A stretch of DNA of 48,381 nt, from NCBI GenBank assembly GCA_910587305.1, contig CAJUKV010000010.1, positions 3,992 to 52,372 on the forward strand, in the 5' to 3' direction. The translations under genes and the position numbers were made by a program. This DNA is from an uncultured Lachnospiraceae bacterium (GTDB taxonomy: Bacteria > Bacillota > Clostridia > Lachnospirales > Lachnospiraceae). Below the pieces are notes generated by a model. That model did not search any database. It was not told the origin of the DNA and saw only the letters and a list, made by a program, of their open reading frames with translations. Positions 1 to 8,232 of this stretch are shown here, piece by piece; the first letter of the stretch is position 1; each line of letters starts with the position of its first letter.

Positions 1-50
1 GCAATACATGCCAAAGCAATACATGCCAAAGCAATACATGCCAAAGCAAT
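1..50. repeat. 15-bp tandem repeat, about 3.3 copies
   Basis: The unit GCAATACATGCCAAA is repeated three times without a mismatch and followed by GCAAT. The array starts at the window edge and may extend further left. It lies downstream of the pheT stop, in a stretch to 215 where I see no gene. The spacing has no unique spacers, so it is a minisatellite and not a CRISPR array. Confidence 0.9.
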
Positions 51-215
51 TAGAAGTTCTTCTTACTTATCCCTGTCCATAGGGATGTTGCAAAACACAG
101 CAGTTCTACAACAGTTATCCACCCCTTTGGTGTATGGATGCTATTATTGTATGAATCTGCTATTTTGCAACCGTTCCCTGCTTAAATAGGAAGTTAAAAA
201 ACTTGATTTTAAAAT

Positions 216-2636
216 CTATTGCCTGAGTTCTATTCCCATGCTTTCCAGTCCGTTCAATATCTTTTTCATAGCGGCCGTAACGTCGTTTTCTTCCAGCGTG
301 CGGTCTTTTGCCCTGAATGTGATGGAGTAAGCCACGGACTTAAAGCCTTCTTTGATCTGCTCTCCCTCATAAATATCAAAAAGATTGCAGGATTCCAGCA
401 GCTTTCCGCCTCTTTGTTCTATCATTGCCTCAATCTGACCTGCCAGGATATTTTTGGGAACCACCATGCTGATGTCCCTTGAAACGGCGGGGTATTTCGC
501 AATTCCTTCATATTTTCTGTCAAAGGTTGCCCGCTCCACAATTTGGGGCATATCCAGAACGGCCACATAAACTCTTGTGTTGATATCGTAGCTGTCGCAT
601 ACCAGCGGATGAACCTCGCCCAGGTATCCCACCACTTTTCCCTCATACTCGATATTGGCCTGACGTCCGGGATGGAGGAAGGACTTTTCTGCGTGTGGAT
701 TGTACACGGTCTTTTTGTTCATACCGATAGCGTCAAAGAACTCCTCCACAACTCCTTTCATGGTATAAAAGTCGCCCTCTCCATACATGCCGAGGGTGAA
801 CTGCATCCTCTCGTCCGGGAGCTGTGTCAAAGGAAATTCATGGGGCAGGTAAATATTGCCAAGCTCATACAGCCTTACATCCTTATTTCTCCTGTTATAA
901 TTGGTTGCCAGGGATGTGAGCATTCCATTTAAAGAAATGGTACGCATGATGGAAAAATCCTCTCCCAAAGGATTGGCAATCACAATCGCATTCCTCAAAA
1001 GTGAATCCAGAGGCAGTAAAAGTTTATCGAACACCTTGGGGCTCTCAAAGGAATAATTCATTCCCTGTGAGAAACCGCAGTATTCCGCTATATCCCTTGC
1101 CTTTTGCTCTATGCGGAGCTTGTAGGAAATTTTTCCGGCGGTCGCCTCGCCGTTTGGCAGGGTGGTGGGTATCTTATCATACCCGAAAAATCTTGCCACT
1201 TCCTCCGCTATATCGGCGCAACACCCAAGGTCCTGTCTGTAGGTGGGCACAACAAGGTCGTTTGTCTCGCTGTCGTATTCGATTTCCAGCATCTGAAAGA
1301 TGGCAAGCATATCTTCCCTTGTAATATCTGTCCCCAACAGGGCGTTGATTTTATTCGGCTCAAACTGAATTTTTTCTTTTTCTTTCATGGGCTGGCACAC
1401 ATCCACCATGCCGCCCACCACTTCTCCGCAGCCAAGTTCGTGAATCAGCTGGCATGCGCGGTTGATAGCCGCCTGTGCGTTATGAGGGTCAAGTCCTTTT
1501 TCAAACTTGCCGGAAGCGTCTGTGCGCAGGCCGAGCCTTTTGGCCGACTTACGGATATTGGTGCCATTAAAGGTAGCCGCTTCGAACAGAACCGTCTTCA
1601 CATCGTCCGTGATTTTGCTGTTTTCGCCGCCCATGATGCCGGCAATGCCGATTTCCTTTTCCGCATCGCATATCATGAGTATATCCTTATCCAGCTTTCT
1701 TACCTGCTCATCCAAAGTCTGAAATTCATCCCCGTCCTTGGCCCGGCGCACAATAATCTTATGCCCAGCCACCATATCCAAATCAAAGGCATGCATGGGC
1801 TGGCCGTATTCTTCCATCACATAGTTGGTGATATCAACCAGGTTATTGATGGGACGGATGCCGCTGGCACGGAGCCTGTCCTGCATCCACTGAGGCGAAG
1901 GGGCTATTTTGATGTTGGTGCAGACTCTTGCACAGTATCTGGAACACAAGTCCGCATCCTTTACCTCCACGGAAACATAATCCTTTATATCCTCTCCATT
2001 TTCCTTTACTTCCACAACAGGCGGTACAAAGGGCTTGCGGAAAGTAGCCGCCGCCTCCCTTGCAATGCCCAGCACGCTGTAGCAGTCCACCCTGTTAGAG
2101 GTAATCTCGTATTCAAACACCGTATCCCTCATGCCAAGAGCCGCAACGGCGTCGGCTCCCACCTCCGCATCCTGTGGGAAAATATAAATGCCTTCCTCCG
2201 GCGCTTCCGGGTACATGTTCCTGTCGGAGCCAAGCTCCTCTATGGAGCACATCATACCATTGGACTCTACCCCGCGCAGCTTGCCGGCCTTAATCTTGAT
2301 GCCTTCCTCCGGCAGCGGGCCTCCGTCATGGCCGCCTGCCACCTTTCCTCCGTCAAGCACCACGGGAATTTTGTCCCCCTCCTTCACGTTGGGAGCTCCT
2401 GTCACAATCTGAATGACCTCCGTTCCAATATTTACCTGACAGACAATCAGCTTATCCGCATCCGGATGCTTTTCTATCTTTTCAATCTGGCCGATTACAA
2501 TCTTTTCCAGATTTTTATCCAGTCTGGCATAATTTTCCACCTTTGTCCCCGAAAGGGTCATTGCGTCGCAATATTCCTGATCGGTGCATGATAATTCAGG
2601 CACATAGGCCCGTATCCATGATAACGCTGTATTCAT
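216..2636 (-). CDS. pheT: Phenylalanine--tRNA ligase beta subunit
   Basis: This is the beta subunit of the cytoplasmic alpha2-beta2 phenylalanyl-tRNA synthetase, which charges tRNA-Phe. At 806 residues it has the normal bacterial length. The order of domains is the usual one: an EMAP/tRNA-binding domain (about 40-150, with HPDADKL), the B3/B4 region (about 210-380, which in this family carries editing), B5, the catalytic-like core (about 480-690), and a C-terminal FDX-ACB anticodon-binding domain (about 710-806). The start is preceded by a purine-rich GGAAAGGAAGGAAAGG run. It lies 243 bases downstream of pheS with no obvious terminator between them, so it is probably cotranscribed from the T-box promoter. 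Identification is secure. Confidence 0.97.
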   Translation of the reverse strand: MNTALSWIRAYVPELSCTDQEYCDAMTLSGTKVENYARLDKNLEKIVIGQIEKIEKHPDADKLIVCQVNIGTEVIQIVTGAPNVKEGDKIPVVLDGGKVAGGHDGGPLPEEGIKIKAGKLRGVESNGMMCSIEELGSDRNMYPEAPEEGIYIFPQDAEVGADAVAALGMRDTVFEYEITSNRVDCYSVLGIAREAAATFRKPFVPPVVEVKENGEDIKDYVSVEVKDADLCSRYCARVCTNIKIAPSPQWMQDRLRASGIRPINNLVDITNYVMEEYGQPMHAFDLDMVAGHKIIVRRAKDGDEFQTLDEQVRKLDKDILMICDAEKEIGIAGIMGGENSKITDDVKTVLFEAATFNGTNIRKSAKRLGLRTDASGKFEKGLDPHNAQAAINRACQLIHELGCGEVVGGMVDVCQPMKEKEKIQFEPNKINALLGTDITREDMLAIFQMLEIEYDSETNDLVVPTYRQDLGCCADIAEEVARFFGYDKIPTTLPNGEATAGKISYKLRIEQKARDIAEYCGFSQGMNYSFESPKVFDKLLLPLDSLLRNAIVIANPLGEDFSIMRTISLNGMLTSLATNYNRRNKDVRLYELGNIYLPHEFPLTQLPDERMQFTLGMYGEGDFYTMKGVVEEFFDAIGMNKKTVYNPHAEKSFLHPGRQANIEYEGKVVGYLGEVHPLVCDSYDINTRVYVAVLDMPQIVERATFDRKYEGIAKYPAVSRDISMVVPKNILAGQIEAMIEQRGGKLLESCNLFDIYEGEQIKEGFKSVAYSITFRAKDRTLEENDVTAAMKKILNGLESMGIELRQ

Positions 2637-2879
2637 TTCCTTTCCTTCCTTTCCGACTGCAGCCCCTTATCCTGTCTCCTTATCCTGTAAGGCGGCTGCC
2701 CGATTCTATTTCCCCGGTATCAATCTATTCTGCAATATCCTACAAACAATATTTTGTATCTCTTATTTTGCAAATTCTAATCCGGATAAATCAGAGCCAA
2801 AGCCTTCCCATTTTACCCAAAAATTCGCTCTTAAATGCCTGACCCGAATAAACCGGATTCAAAATTTGCCCTTGAGCGC

Positions 2880-3899
2880 TTAAAATTGTTTCAGGAACCG
2901 GATATCATTTTCATAAAGCAGACGCATATCATCAATTTCATATTTCAGAAGGGCAATTCTCTCGAGCCCCACGCCAAAGGCAAATCCCGTATACTTTTCA
3001 GGGTCAATCCCGCTCATGGCAAGCACGTTAGGGTGTACCATGCCGCAGCCTAAGATCTCAATCCAGCCGGAACCTTTGCAGAAACGACATCCCTTACCGC
3101 CGCATTTGAAACAGGAAACATCCATCTCGGCGCTTGGCTCCGTGAAATTGAAATGATGGGGGCGGAATTTTACCCTTGTCTCCTCCCCGAAAAGCTCTCT
3201 GGCAAATTCTTCCAAAGTTCCCTTTAAATCGGCAAAGGTAATATGCCTGTCTATCACAAGTCCTTCTACCTGGTGGAAGGAGGGGGAATGGGTGGCGTCC
3301 ACCTCATCGGAGCGAAAAACTCTCCCCGGCGCAATCATGCGGATAGGCAGCTTTCCCTTTTCCATCTCGTGCACCTGGGTACTGGAGGTCTGTGTTCTCA
3401 ACAGGAAATCGCCATTGATGTAAAAGGTGTCCTGCTCATCCTTCGCCGGATGATCCGCCGGAATGTTGAGCGCCTCAAAGTTGTAATAATCAGTTTCCAC
3501 CTCAGGGCCTTCCACAACCTCATATCCCATACCTACAAAAATCCGCTCCACTTCCTCTAAGGCTATGGTGTTGGGATGGCGATGCCCTACATTGTTCTTT
3601 TTCGCCGGAAGCGTCACGTCAATTGTTTCATTCTGCAGTCTTGTCTCCAAAACCGCCTTTTCCATCTTTTCTTTTGCCTGCGCAAGGACGGCTTCAATTT
3701 CCTGCCTTGTCTCGTTTACCATCTGGCCGACCTTAGGCCGCTCCTCGGCCGCAATGTCTTTCATGCTCTTTAATACGGCGGTCAGTTCGCCCTTTTTGCC
3801 CAGATAGCTTACCCTGATATCGTTCAGCTTATCTAACGCGTCACTGTTTTGGATTTGTTTTAAGGCCTCCGCCTTAATCTGTTCCAGTCTCTCCTTCAT
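2880..3899 (-). CDS. pheS: Phenylalanine--tRNA ligase alpha subunit
   Basis: This is the catalytic alpha subunit of PheRS, 339 residues, the standard length. The N-terminal coiled-coil arm covers about residues 1-85 and the class II aminoacylation core follows. Visible signatures are the motif 2 region (PGRVFRSDEVDATHSPSFHQ), the CxxC-x-G-x-G-CxxC insertion around GWIEILGCGMVHPNVL that is common in bacterial PheS, and motif 3 GVGLERIALL near the C-terminus. A GGAAAGGAAGGAAAG stretch precedes the ATG. It is the first gene of the pheST unit. Its leader carries a T-box, so expression should rise when uncharged tRNA-Phe accumulates. Confidence 0.97.
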   Translation of the reverse strand: MKERLEQIKAEALKQIQNSDALDKLNDIRVSYLGKKGELTAVLKSMKDIAAEERPKVGQMVNETRQEIEAVLAQAKEKMEKAVLETRLQNETIDVTLPAKKNNVGHRHPNTIALEEVERIFVGMGYEVVEGPEVETDYYNFEALNIPADHPAKDEQDTFYINGDFLLRTQTSSTQVHEMEKGKLPIRMIAPGRVFRSDEVDATHSPSFHQVEGLVIDRHITFADLKGTLEEFARELFGEETRVKFRPHHFNFTEPSAEMDVSCFKCGGKGCRFCKGSGWIEILGCGMVHPNVLAMSGIDPEKYTGFAFGVGLERIALLKYEIDDMRLLYENDIRFLKQF

Positions 3900-3984
3900 G
3901 CTTTCCTTCCTTTCCCTGCAAATTCATCGACATATTACCTCTGTATCGGTCCGTACAACCAAGCGGAAAAATTTCATCTTCCCT

Positions 3985-4105
3985 ACTGCCGCGCGGGGTG
4001 CGCGCTACACAACGGCAACTTTCCTTACGCACCCTTGTGCAATTGAGCAGGGAAGAACCATTTTCCCCTGCTCGCCGCGCGGCCCGTGCGCCGCTCTAGC
4101 GGCAT
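3985..4105. repeat. GC-rich hairpin repeat inside the pheS leader (copy A)
   Basis: The core at 4040-4089 (CAATTGAGCAGGGAAG, then TTTTCCCCTGCTCGC, then GCGCGGCCCGTGC) closely matches 28708-28754. AGCAGGG pairs with CCCTGCT to make a hairpin. A degenerate second unit precedes it at about 3985-4015. It sits between the T-box terminator and the pheS start codon, so it lengthens the pheS 5' leader by roughly 130 bases. It has no coding content. Confidence 0.75.
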
Positions 4106-4112
4106 ACTTCCA

Positions 4113-4467
4113 TAAAAATATCCCCTGTACGATTACGCACAAGGGACGAATATTCTCCGCGGTACCACCCAAATTCCTGCCTGCCGGCAGACTCTCACTT
4201 CACTTAACGCGTGCCACGTTCAGGCTTACTGACGGATACCGGGAAATCATAAATCAATTTCCATACCCATGTTAGGCCCGACAGCTCCGGTGGGAAATTC
4301 ACAGTTGCCATGTATTTTCTTCAGGCACGGCATTTCATATCTGAACTTAAGGAAGCTTTCAGCCGACGACTTCCTCTCTCTGACAGAAGATATGCTGCTA
4401 CTAAAGCACCTTCATAGCTTTTATACTCATAACGGTCAAAAGATAACCGACCTGTTATTGTTTAACT
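4113..4467 (-). promoter_or_regulatory. T-box riboswitch leader of pheST (Phe-specific)
   Basis: On the minus strand the T-box sequence GGGTGGTACCGCG occupies 4170-4158. It is followed by a terminator hairpin (about 4121-4146) and a U run at 4118-4114. Upstream, CATATC pairs with GATATG to enclose an internal loop whose 3' side carries TTC followed by A, at 4345-4343. UUC is a Phe codon, so I take this as the specifier. GGAAG/CTTCC forms the next stem. In T-box biology uncharged tRNA-Phe binds the specifier and the T-box and stabilises the antiterminator. The T-box is directly visible. The specifier assignment rests on my manual fold and on agreement with pheST downstream. Confidence 0.9.
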
Positions 4468-4473
4468 TTCCTT

Positions 4474-4502
4474 ATTTTAGCCAATCTTTTCCCGCTTGTC
4501 AA
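4474..4502 (-). promoter_or_regulatory. Promoter for the pheST T-box transcript
   Basis: The minus strand carries TTGACA (4502-4497), a 17-base spacer and TAAAAT (4479-4474), which is a near-consensus housekeeping promoter. It overlaps the last codons and stop of the YihY-like gene and places the transcript start near 4467, just ahead of the T-box leader. Confidence 0.8.
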
Positions 4503-5334
4503 TATGCTTTTTCCCTATAAAAAATTGAAAAGCCGGTTTAAAATAACGGTTGATAAAGGCTCCCGCCAAAATAATATACATGGTGGCATAAAGCCAGAGC
4601 ATCAAAATAATAATGGTGGTCAGGCTGCCATATGTATTAAAACCGTTAAATATATCTATATAGATGGAAAACGCCCAGGTCATTACACTCCACCCCACCG
4701 CCGCAAACCCGGCCCCCGGGAGCTGTAGCTTAAAGCCCGTGCGTGTTCCCGGCACATAAGCGTACATGAGGGCAATCACAACCGTAAGCACAAGCCACAT
4801 AAAAGGCGTCCTGAAATGCAACAATAGCTCAAACAAATACGAGGTCTGTGGAATAATGCCCACAATAATCCCCACCAGAGAATTTCCAAACACCATGATC
4901 AGAAGCGACAGGAGCACTGCCAGTAAAAGCAGCACCGTATACAGGCTGGCTACCAGACGCAGCAGTACATAGTTCCTGTCCTCCTCCACGTCGTTTACCG
5001 CATTCAGCCCCCGCATCAGAGCCAATACACCTTTTCCCGCCGACCACAAAGTACCAATTGCCGTCACAGACACAATCCCAATGGATTTGCCATAAACGTC
5101 ATCAATAATCCCCACCAGAAATGCATTCATGGCGTCAGGCGAAATAAGCTTCGCAAGATACATAAGGTTTGCCTTTGTGACAGGCGTATAAGGTATAATA
5201 GCGCATAACAACATCAGCGCAGGTATCAGAGATAAAAAAAGGAAAAAAGCCGTACTTGAGGCAAATGCGCTGATATTCTTTTTGCTCATGTGCTTTCCAA
5301 AATCATATCCGATAAATATTAACCTTTTTATCAT
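4477..5334 (-). CDS. YihY/BrkB-family inner membrane protein
   Basis: A 285-residue polytopic membrane protein of the YihY/virulence factor BrkB family (UPF0761-like). The N-terminal region ISAFASSTAFFLFLSLIPALMLL is typical of the family, and about six hydrophobic segments follow, with the conserved GTLWSAGKGVLALMRGLN stretch between the second and third. The molecular function of this family is not settled. I chose the ATG at 5334, giving a protein that begins MIKRLIF, because it follows GGGGGTATAAGG and matches the family N-terminus; an in-frame upstream start at 5379 would lie in a hairpin region. The stop overlaps the pheST promoter. Confidence 0.85.
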   Translation of the reverse strand: MIKRLIFIGYDFGKHMSKKNISAFASSTAFFLFLSLIPALMLLCAIIPYTPVTKANLMYLAKLISPDAMNAFLVGIIDDVYGKSIGIVSVTAIGTLWSAGKGVLALMRGLNAVNDVEEDRNYVLLRLVASLYTVLLLLAVLLSLLIMVFGNSLVGIIVGIIPQTSYLFELLLHFRTPFMWLVLTVVIALMYAYVPGTRTGFKLQLPGAGFAAVGWSVMTWAFSIYIDIFNGFNTYGSLTTIIILMLWLYATMYIILAGAFINRYFKPAFQFFIGKKHIDKREKIG

Positions 5335-5349
5335 CCTTATACCCCCGCA

Positions 5350-5411
5350 TACCGCAAGCTGCGCTTGCGGTACTGCCACCGATAAAGAGTTTGGAAGTTT
5401 ACTTCCAAACT
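5350..5411. repeat. Two adjacent perfect hairpins
   Basis: TACCGCAAGC (5350-5359) pairs perfectly with GCTTGCGGTA (5363-5372). AGTTTGGAAG (5388-5397) pairs perfectly with CTTCCAAACT (5402-5411). Both have 10-bp stems and short loops. They lie between the SpoIID-like gene and the YihY-like gene, both on the minus strand. Neither has a strong U run, so they may be RNA processing or stabilising structures as well as weak terminators. Confidence 0.7.
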
Positions 5412-5540
5412 TATTCCCTCATATTCCGAAGCGCGCGGTACCATATTAAAAAGGTGATAGAAGTATATTCTCCCCGGTCCCGCCGCCGCATATCTCAATA
5501 TATTTCGTTTATCTTACAGCCTGCATCATAAGCCAAATTC

Positions 5541-7916
5541 TTAATATATTTCGCTGATTTCGCAATCCGCATAATAAAAGGAAAGAATCTCCTCGCAGCC
5601 AAGCCCCATAAGCCCCATATTCTTTGCTCCGTTTTGAGACATGCCGACCCCATGGCCATAGCCGCCGCCAAATATACTATATCCTACCACATTTTCATCC
5701 TTTTTATCAATATCTATTATCAGATACGCGCTTGGCAGTAGCAGGCTGCTCTCATAGCCTGAACCGTCCTGCCTTACAATCTCGCCTCCCTGGTTTAAAA
5801 CATATCTGATATTATATTCTGAAATCACTTTATAGGCTCCTTTGTCCGTTTTAACCAAGAGCTCATCCATAACGCCGCCTTCCTTGCGCTTTAAGCAGCG
5901 AATCTCATAGATATTTTTAAATTTCTCCGGCTCTCTTGCCTCAAAATTCTCCGGGTTTTCCTCCGGCTCTCCCTGTCCGTTAAAAGTAAGGACTTTTTGC
6001 GCCCCTGCCGCATACCGTTCTTTTAGCCTCTGATAAAAAAGAGAAACATCTATCTCCGTTACCTGATACTGCCACCTGAACCATGCTTCGTCCTTCTCAT
6101 AAGCGTTTTCATCCGTCAGGGAAATATATGCCCTGAAATTTTCTTCCTGGGAAAGCTCCGCTGCAACCGGTTCGTCCCCCTCTCCATCCTGCCATCCAAT
6201 GTGTGCGGAACTTAAATAAGGCATCTTTTCTTTTTCCTCCTCATTCCACACTCCGGCGTCCGCTCCGAACCCGCAGGATGTGGAATAATAATAGGTACTC
6301 ACAGGCTCATTTTCAAACAAAAGAAGCTTTCCGGCCGTTTCCTTCACCGCCTTTGTGGACTCAATGTTTTCCGTAATATTATTGTAAACCTGATAACTTA
6401 CGCTGTCGTCTAAGTGGGCTCCCAGCTTTCCGTATCCCGGCTGCGTCAAATAGCGGTACCCGTATGTCCTTGCACAAATTGCCTGTGCCTTTAGGGCCTC
6501 GGACGGATAAGAGGCAGGCATCTCGCTGGGAACCACTGAATAAAGATATTCCTCCAGCAATACCTCATTAATCAGCGCCAGTCCCTCCTCCATATCCACA
6601 ATCTCCAAACTCCCTCTATAAGCCGGCGTCCCCTGGCTGCGTTCTAAGGAAAGCACCTGAATCTTTCCCGTATTAATATTGGGCTTTACCTCTACCCGGC
6701 CTCCCGAAAAGTAAACGCTGTCTCTCTCAAGTACAAGCTCCTCTCCCGCAGGTATTTCTTCCGTTTTTCGCTCCTCATAAGCTCCATAATAAACCGTCAT
6801 ATTATCCTGACTTTTTAAAACAATCCTGTCATGATATAAGCTGCTGAAATTAGTGCTTTTAAGGGCCACACGTATGGTTTCCATCTTTTCCTTCCGTGCA
6901 ATTAAAAAAGCGCATATCTCTCCGTCCTCCAACACAAAATCGGTAAAATCATAACCTATGGACAATTCTGTCAGATCCGCCTTTTGCAGTTTTTCATAAA
7001 GCTGATACCCCACACAATTTTCCTTTATGGCAATTTTCCCATGGCCCTCCAGTTCAATCTGTCCCGGCTCCATGCCAAGAAGCTTTCCGCTGACCCGTTC
7101 CCCTTTCACCGCAACCTGTGAAATCACCCCGTTTTGATACAGTAAATCCGCAACCTGCTCTCTGGTCTGTTCCGGTGTTCCTGAAAATGCCTGCACTTCA
7201 CCTGAAACCTCATATCCTTCATAAAAAAATCGAATTCTTTCGCTTTCTGCCTCCATAATCCAGATATTCTTAAAGCTTCCTTCATCGGGCAGACATTCTA
7301 TTAACGTAAGAAGCCTCTCTCCATGAACATATGCCCGCACGCTGACAAAGGAAAGCCCCGTAAACCGGTCGGAAACTAAAAAGTAAACAGTTCCGTCCCT
7401 CCCCAGAAGGCAGCCCTCCTCAAGACGCTTTTCTCCCTCCAGAGCCGAATTACCACATAAAATTTCCACCTTTTCTTCCCGAATCACATCCTCAAGGCCA
7501 AAAAATTCCGTCAGTTTATCATAGCTGTCATACCAGTCCTTCTTTAACAGCAGGAAATCCCCTTTATATTTATCTTTATATGAAATCTTCTCACGAAGCC
7601 TGTCATTTTCCTCCGACTGGCCCTTCTTCCCCAGCAGACAATCCAAAATAAGGCAGTATGTATCGTAGCTGATATTATCCGTCTCAGGCGACAGATATCT
7701 CTCGCCGCATTCTCTTAAAGTGCTTGTGTCAATCCCCTTTGCCCCTGCCTGCACCAACTCCTCTAAAAGTATCCTCGCATCCTGCGCCGTCATTAATTCC
7801 CCTTCCGGCTGCTCCAATTGAAAAAAAGTCTCGTCTTTATAAATCAGCCAAATAAACAGCAATGCCAAAACTACTATTGCAGCCACTTTGAGTAAAATCC
7901 TGTCGCTTTTTTTCAT
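5541..7916 (-). CDS. SpoIID/LytB domain protein, large membrane-anchored form
   Basis: A 791-residue protein with an N-terminal membrane anchor (about residues 10-26, VAAIVVLALLFIWLIY), a long middle region (about 40-420) that I do not recognise, and a C-terminal SpoIID domain from about 430. The SpoIID signatures are LLEEYLYSVVPSEMPASYP, AICARTYGYRYL, STSCGFGADAGVW and, near the end, GYGHGVGMSQNGAKNM. Characterised SpoIID proteins are lytic transglycosylases acting on denuded glycan during sporulation. Most SpoIID proteins are about 330-400 residues, so the N-terminal half is an added module. Start: ATG after GGGGGATTGTT. The transcript may arise from, or be separated from, the ncRNA upstream by its terminator at 7938-7967. 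Confidence 0.88.
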   Translation of the reverse strand: MKKSDRILLKVAAIVVLALLFIWLIYKDETFFQLEQPEGELMTAQDARILLEELVQAGAKGIDTSTLRECGERYLSPETDNISYDTYCLILDCLLGKKGQSEENDRLREKISYKDKYKGDFLLLKKDWYDSYDKLTEFFGLEDVIREEKVEILCGNSALEGEKRLEEGCLLGRDGTVYFLVSDRFTGLSFVSVRAYVHGERLLTLIECLPDEGSFKNIWIMEAESERIRFFYEGYEVSGEVQAFSGTPEQTREQVADLLYQNGVISQVAVKGERVSGKLLGMEPGQIELEGHGKIAIKENCVGYQLYEKLQKADLTELSIGYDFTDFVLEDGEICAFLIARKEKMETIRVALKSTNFSSLYHDRIVLKSQDNMTVYYGAYEERKTEEIPAGEELVLERDSVYFSGGRVEVKPNINTGKIQVLSLERSQGTPAYRGSLEIVDMEEGLALINEVLLEEYLYSVVPSEMPASYPSEALKAQAICARTYGYRYLTQPGYGKLGAHLDDSVSYQVYNNITENIESTKAVKETAGKLLLFENEPVSTYYYSTSCGFGADAGVWNEEEKEKMPYLSSAHIGWQDGEGDEPVAAELSQEENFRAYISLTDENAYEKDEAWFRWQYQVTEIDVSLFYQRLKERYAAGAQKVLTFNGQGEPEENPENFEAREPEKFKNIYEIRCLKRKEGGVMDELLVKTDKGAYKVISEYNIRYVLNQGGEIVRQDGSGYESSLLLPSAYLIIDIDKKDENVVGYSIFGGGYGHGVGMSQNGAKNMGLMGLGCEEILSFYYADCEISEIY

Positions 7917-7937
7917 AACAATCCCCCATATATGCTG

Positions 7938-7967
7938 AAAAAAAGCAGCCTCAAAAGGCTGCTTTTC
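7938..7967 (-). terminator. Rho-independent terminator of the 6S-like RNA
   Basis: On the minus strand AAAAGCAGCC, a TTTTGA loop and GGCTGC are followed by TTTTTTT. This is a strong intrinsic terminator directly downstream of the ncRNA and upstream of the SpoIID-like gene. Confidence 0.9.
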
Positions 7968-8190
7968 TTCTGTTTACAAACACACTTTCATGTATCTGTT
8001 ATCCCCAAAATGCCGGTTCCTGCCTTTTGACTCCTAGCCCGCGCTAGGTGGGTCACCGCAACCTGCGCTTTTGCCTTCCCTTCCAATCCTCATAAAGAGT
8101 GAGGGCTTGACAGCCACCAGATGATGTAGGAATCCCGTTTAAAGTATCTGTAGGTTCAAAACTAACAGGAGTTGTCGTACATTTCAGGTT
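7938..8190 (-). ncRNA. ssrS: 6S RNA candidate
   Basis: This about 250-base interval has its own promoter and terminator and no plausible reading frame. Read on the minus strand it folds as a long rod. TGTA and CTGTTA at the 5' end pair with TAACAG and TACA near the 3' end. TTTTGAACCT pairs with AGGAGTCAAAA. A large asymmetric open region follows (around AAACGGGATTCCTACATCATCT opposite TAGCGCGGGCTAGG). GGTGG/CCACC then closes an apical arm. A rod with a large central bubble is the hallmark of 6S RNA, which mimics an open promoter and binds sigma-A RNA polymerase. The fold was made by eye and I could not compare it to a covariance model. The alternative is another structured sRNA. Confidence 0.65.
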
Positions 8191-8196
8191 AATCTT

Positions 8197-8225
8197 ATTA
8201 TATCCAAAATTCATATAAAATACAA
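8197..8225 (-). promoter_or_regulatory. Promoter of the 6S-like RNA
   Basis: TTGTAT (8225-8220), a 17-base spacer and TATAAT (8202-8197) lie on the minus strand, just past the pckA stop. Transcription should begin near 8190. This independent promoter is the main reason to treat the following interval as an RNA gene and not as a pckA 3' UTR. Confidence 0.82.
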
Positions 8226-8232
8226 CTATAAA

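Noticed and set aside
1..50. Possible CRISPR array
   Set aside because: The 15-bp units are directly adjacent with no spacers, and no cas gene is present.
1104..2591. Long plus-strand open frame opposite pheT
   Set aside because: It is antisense to a secure pheT gene, has no ribosome binding site and its translation resembles no protein family.
5350..5411. Terminator call for the two hairpins before the YihY-like gene
   Set aside because: Stems are perfect but neither is followed by a clear T run on either strand, so they are recorded as repeats only.
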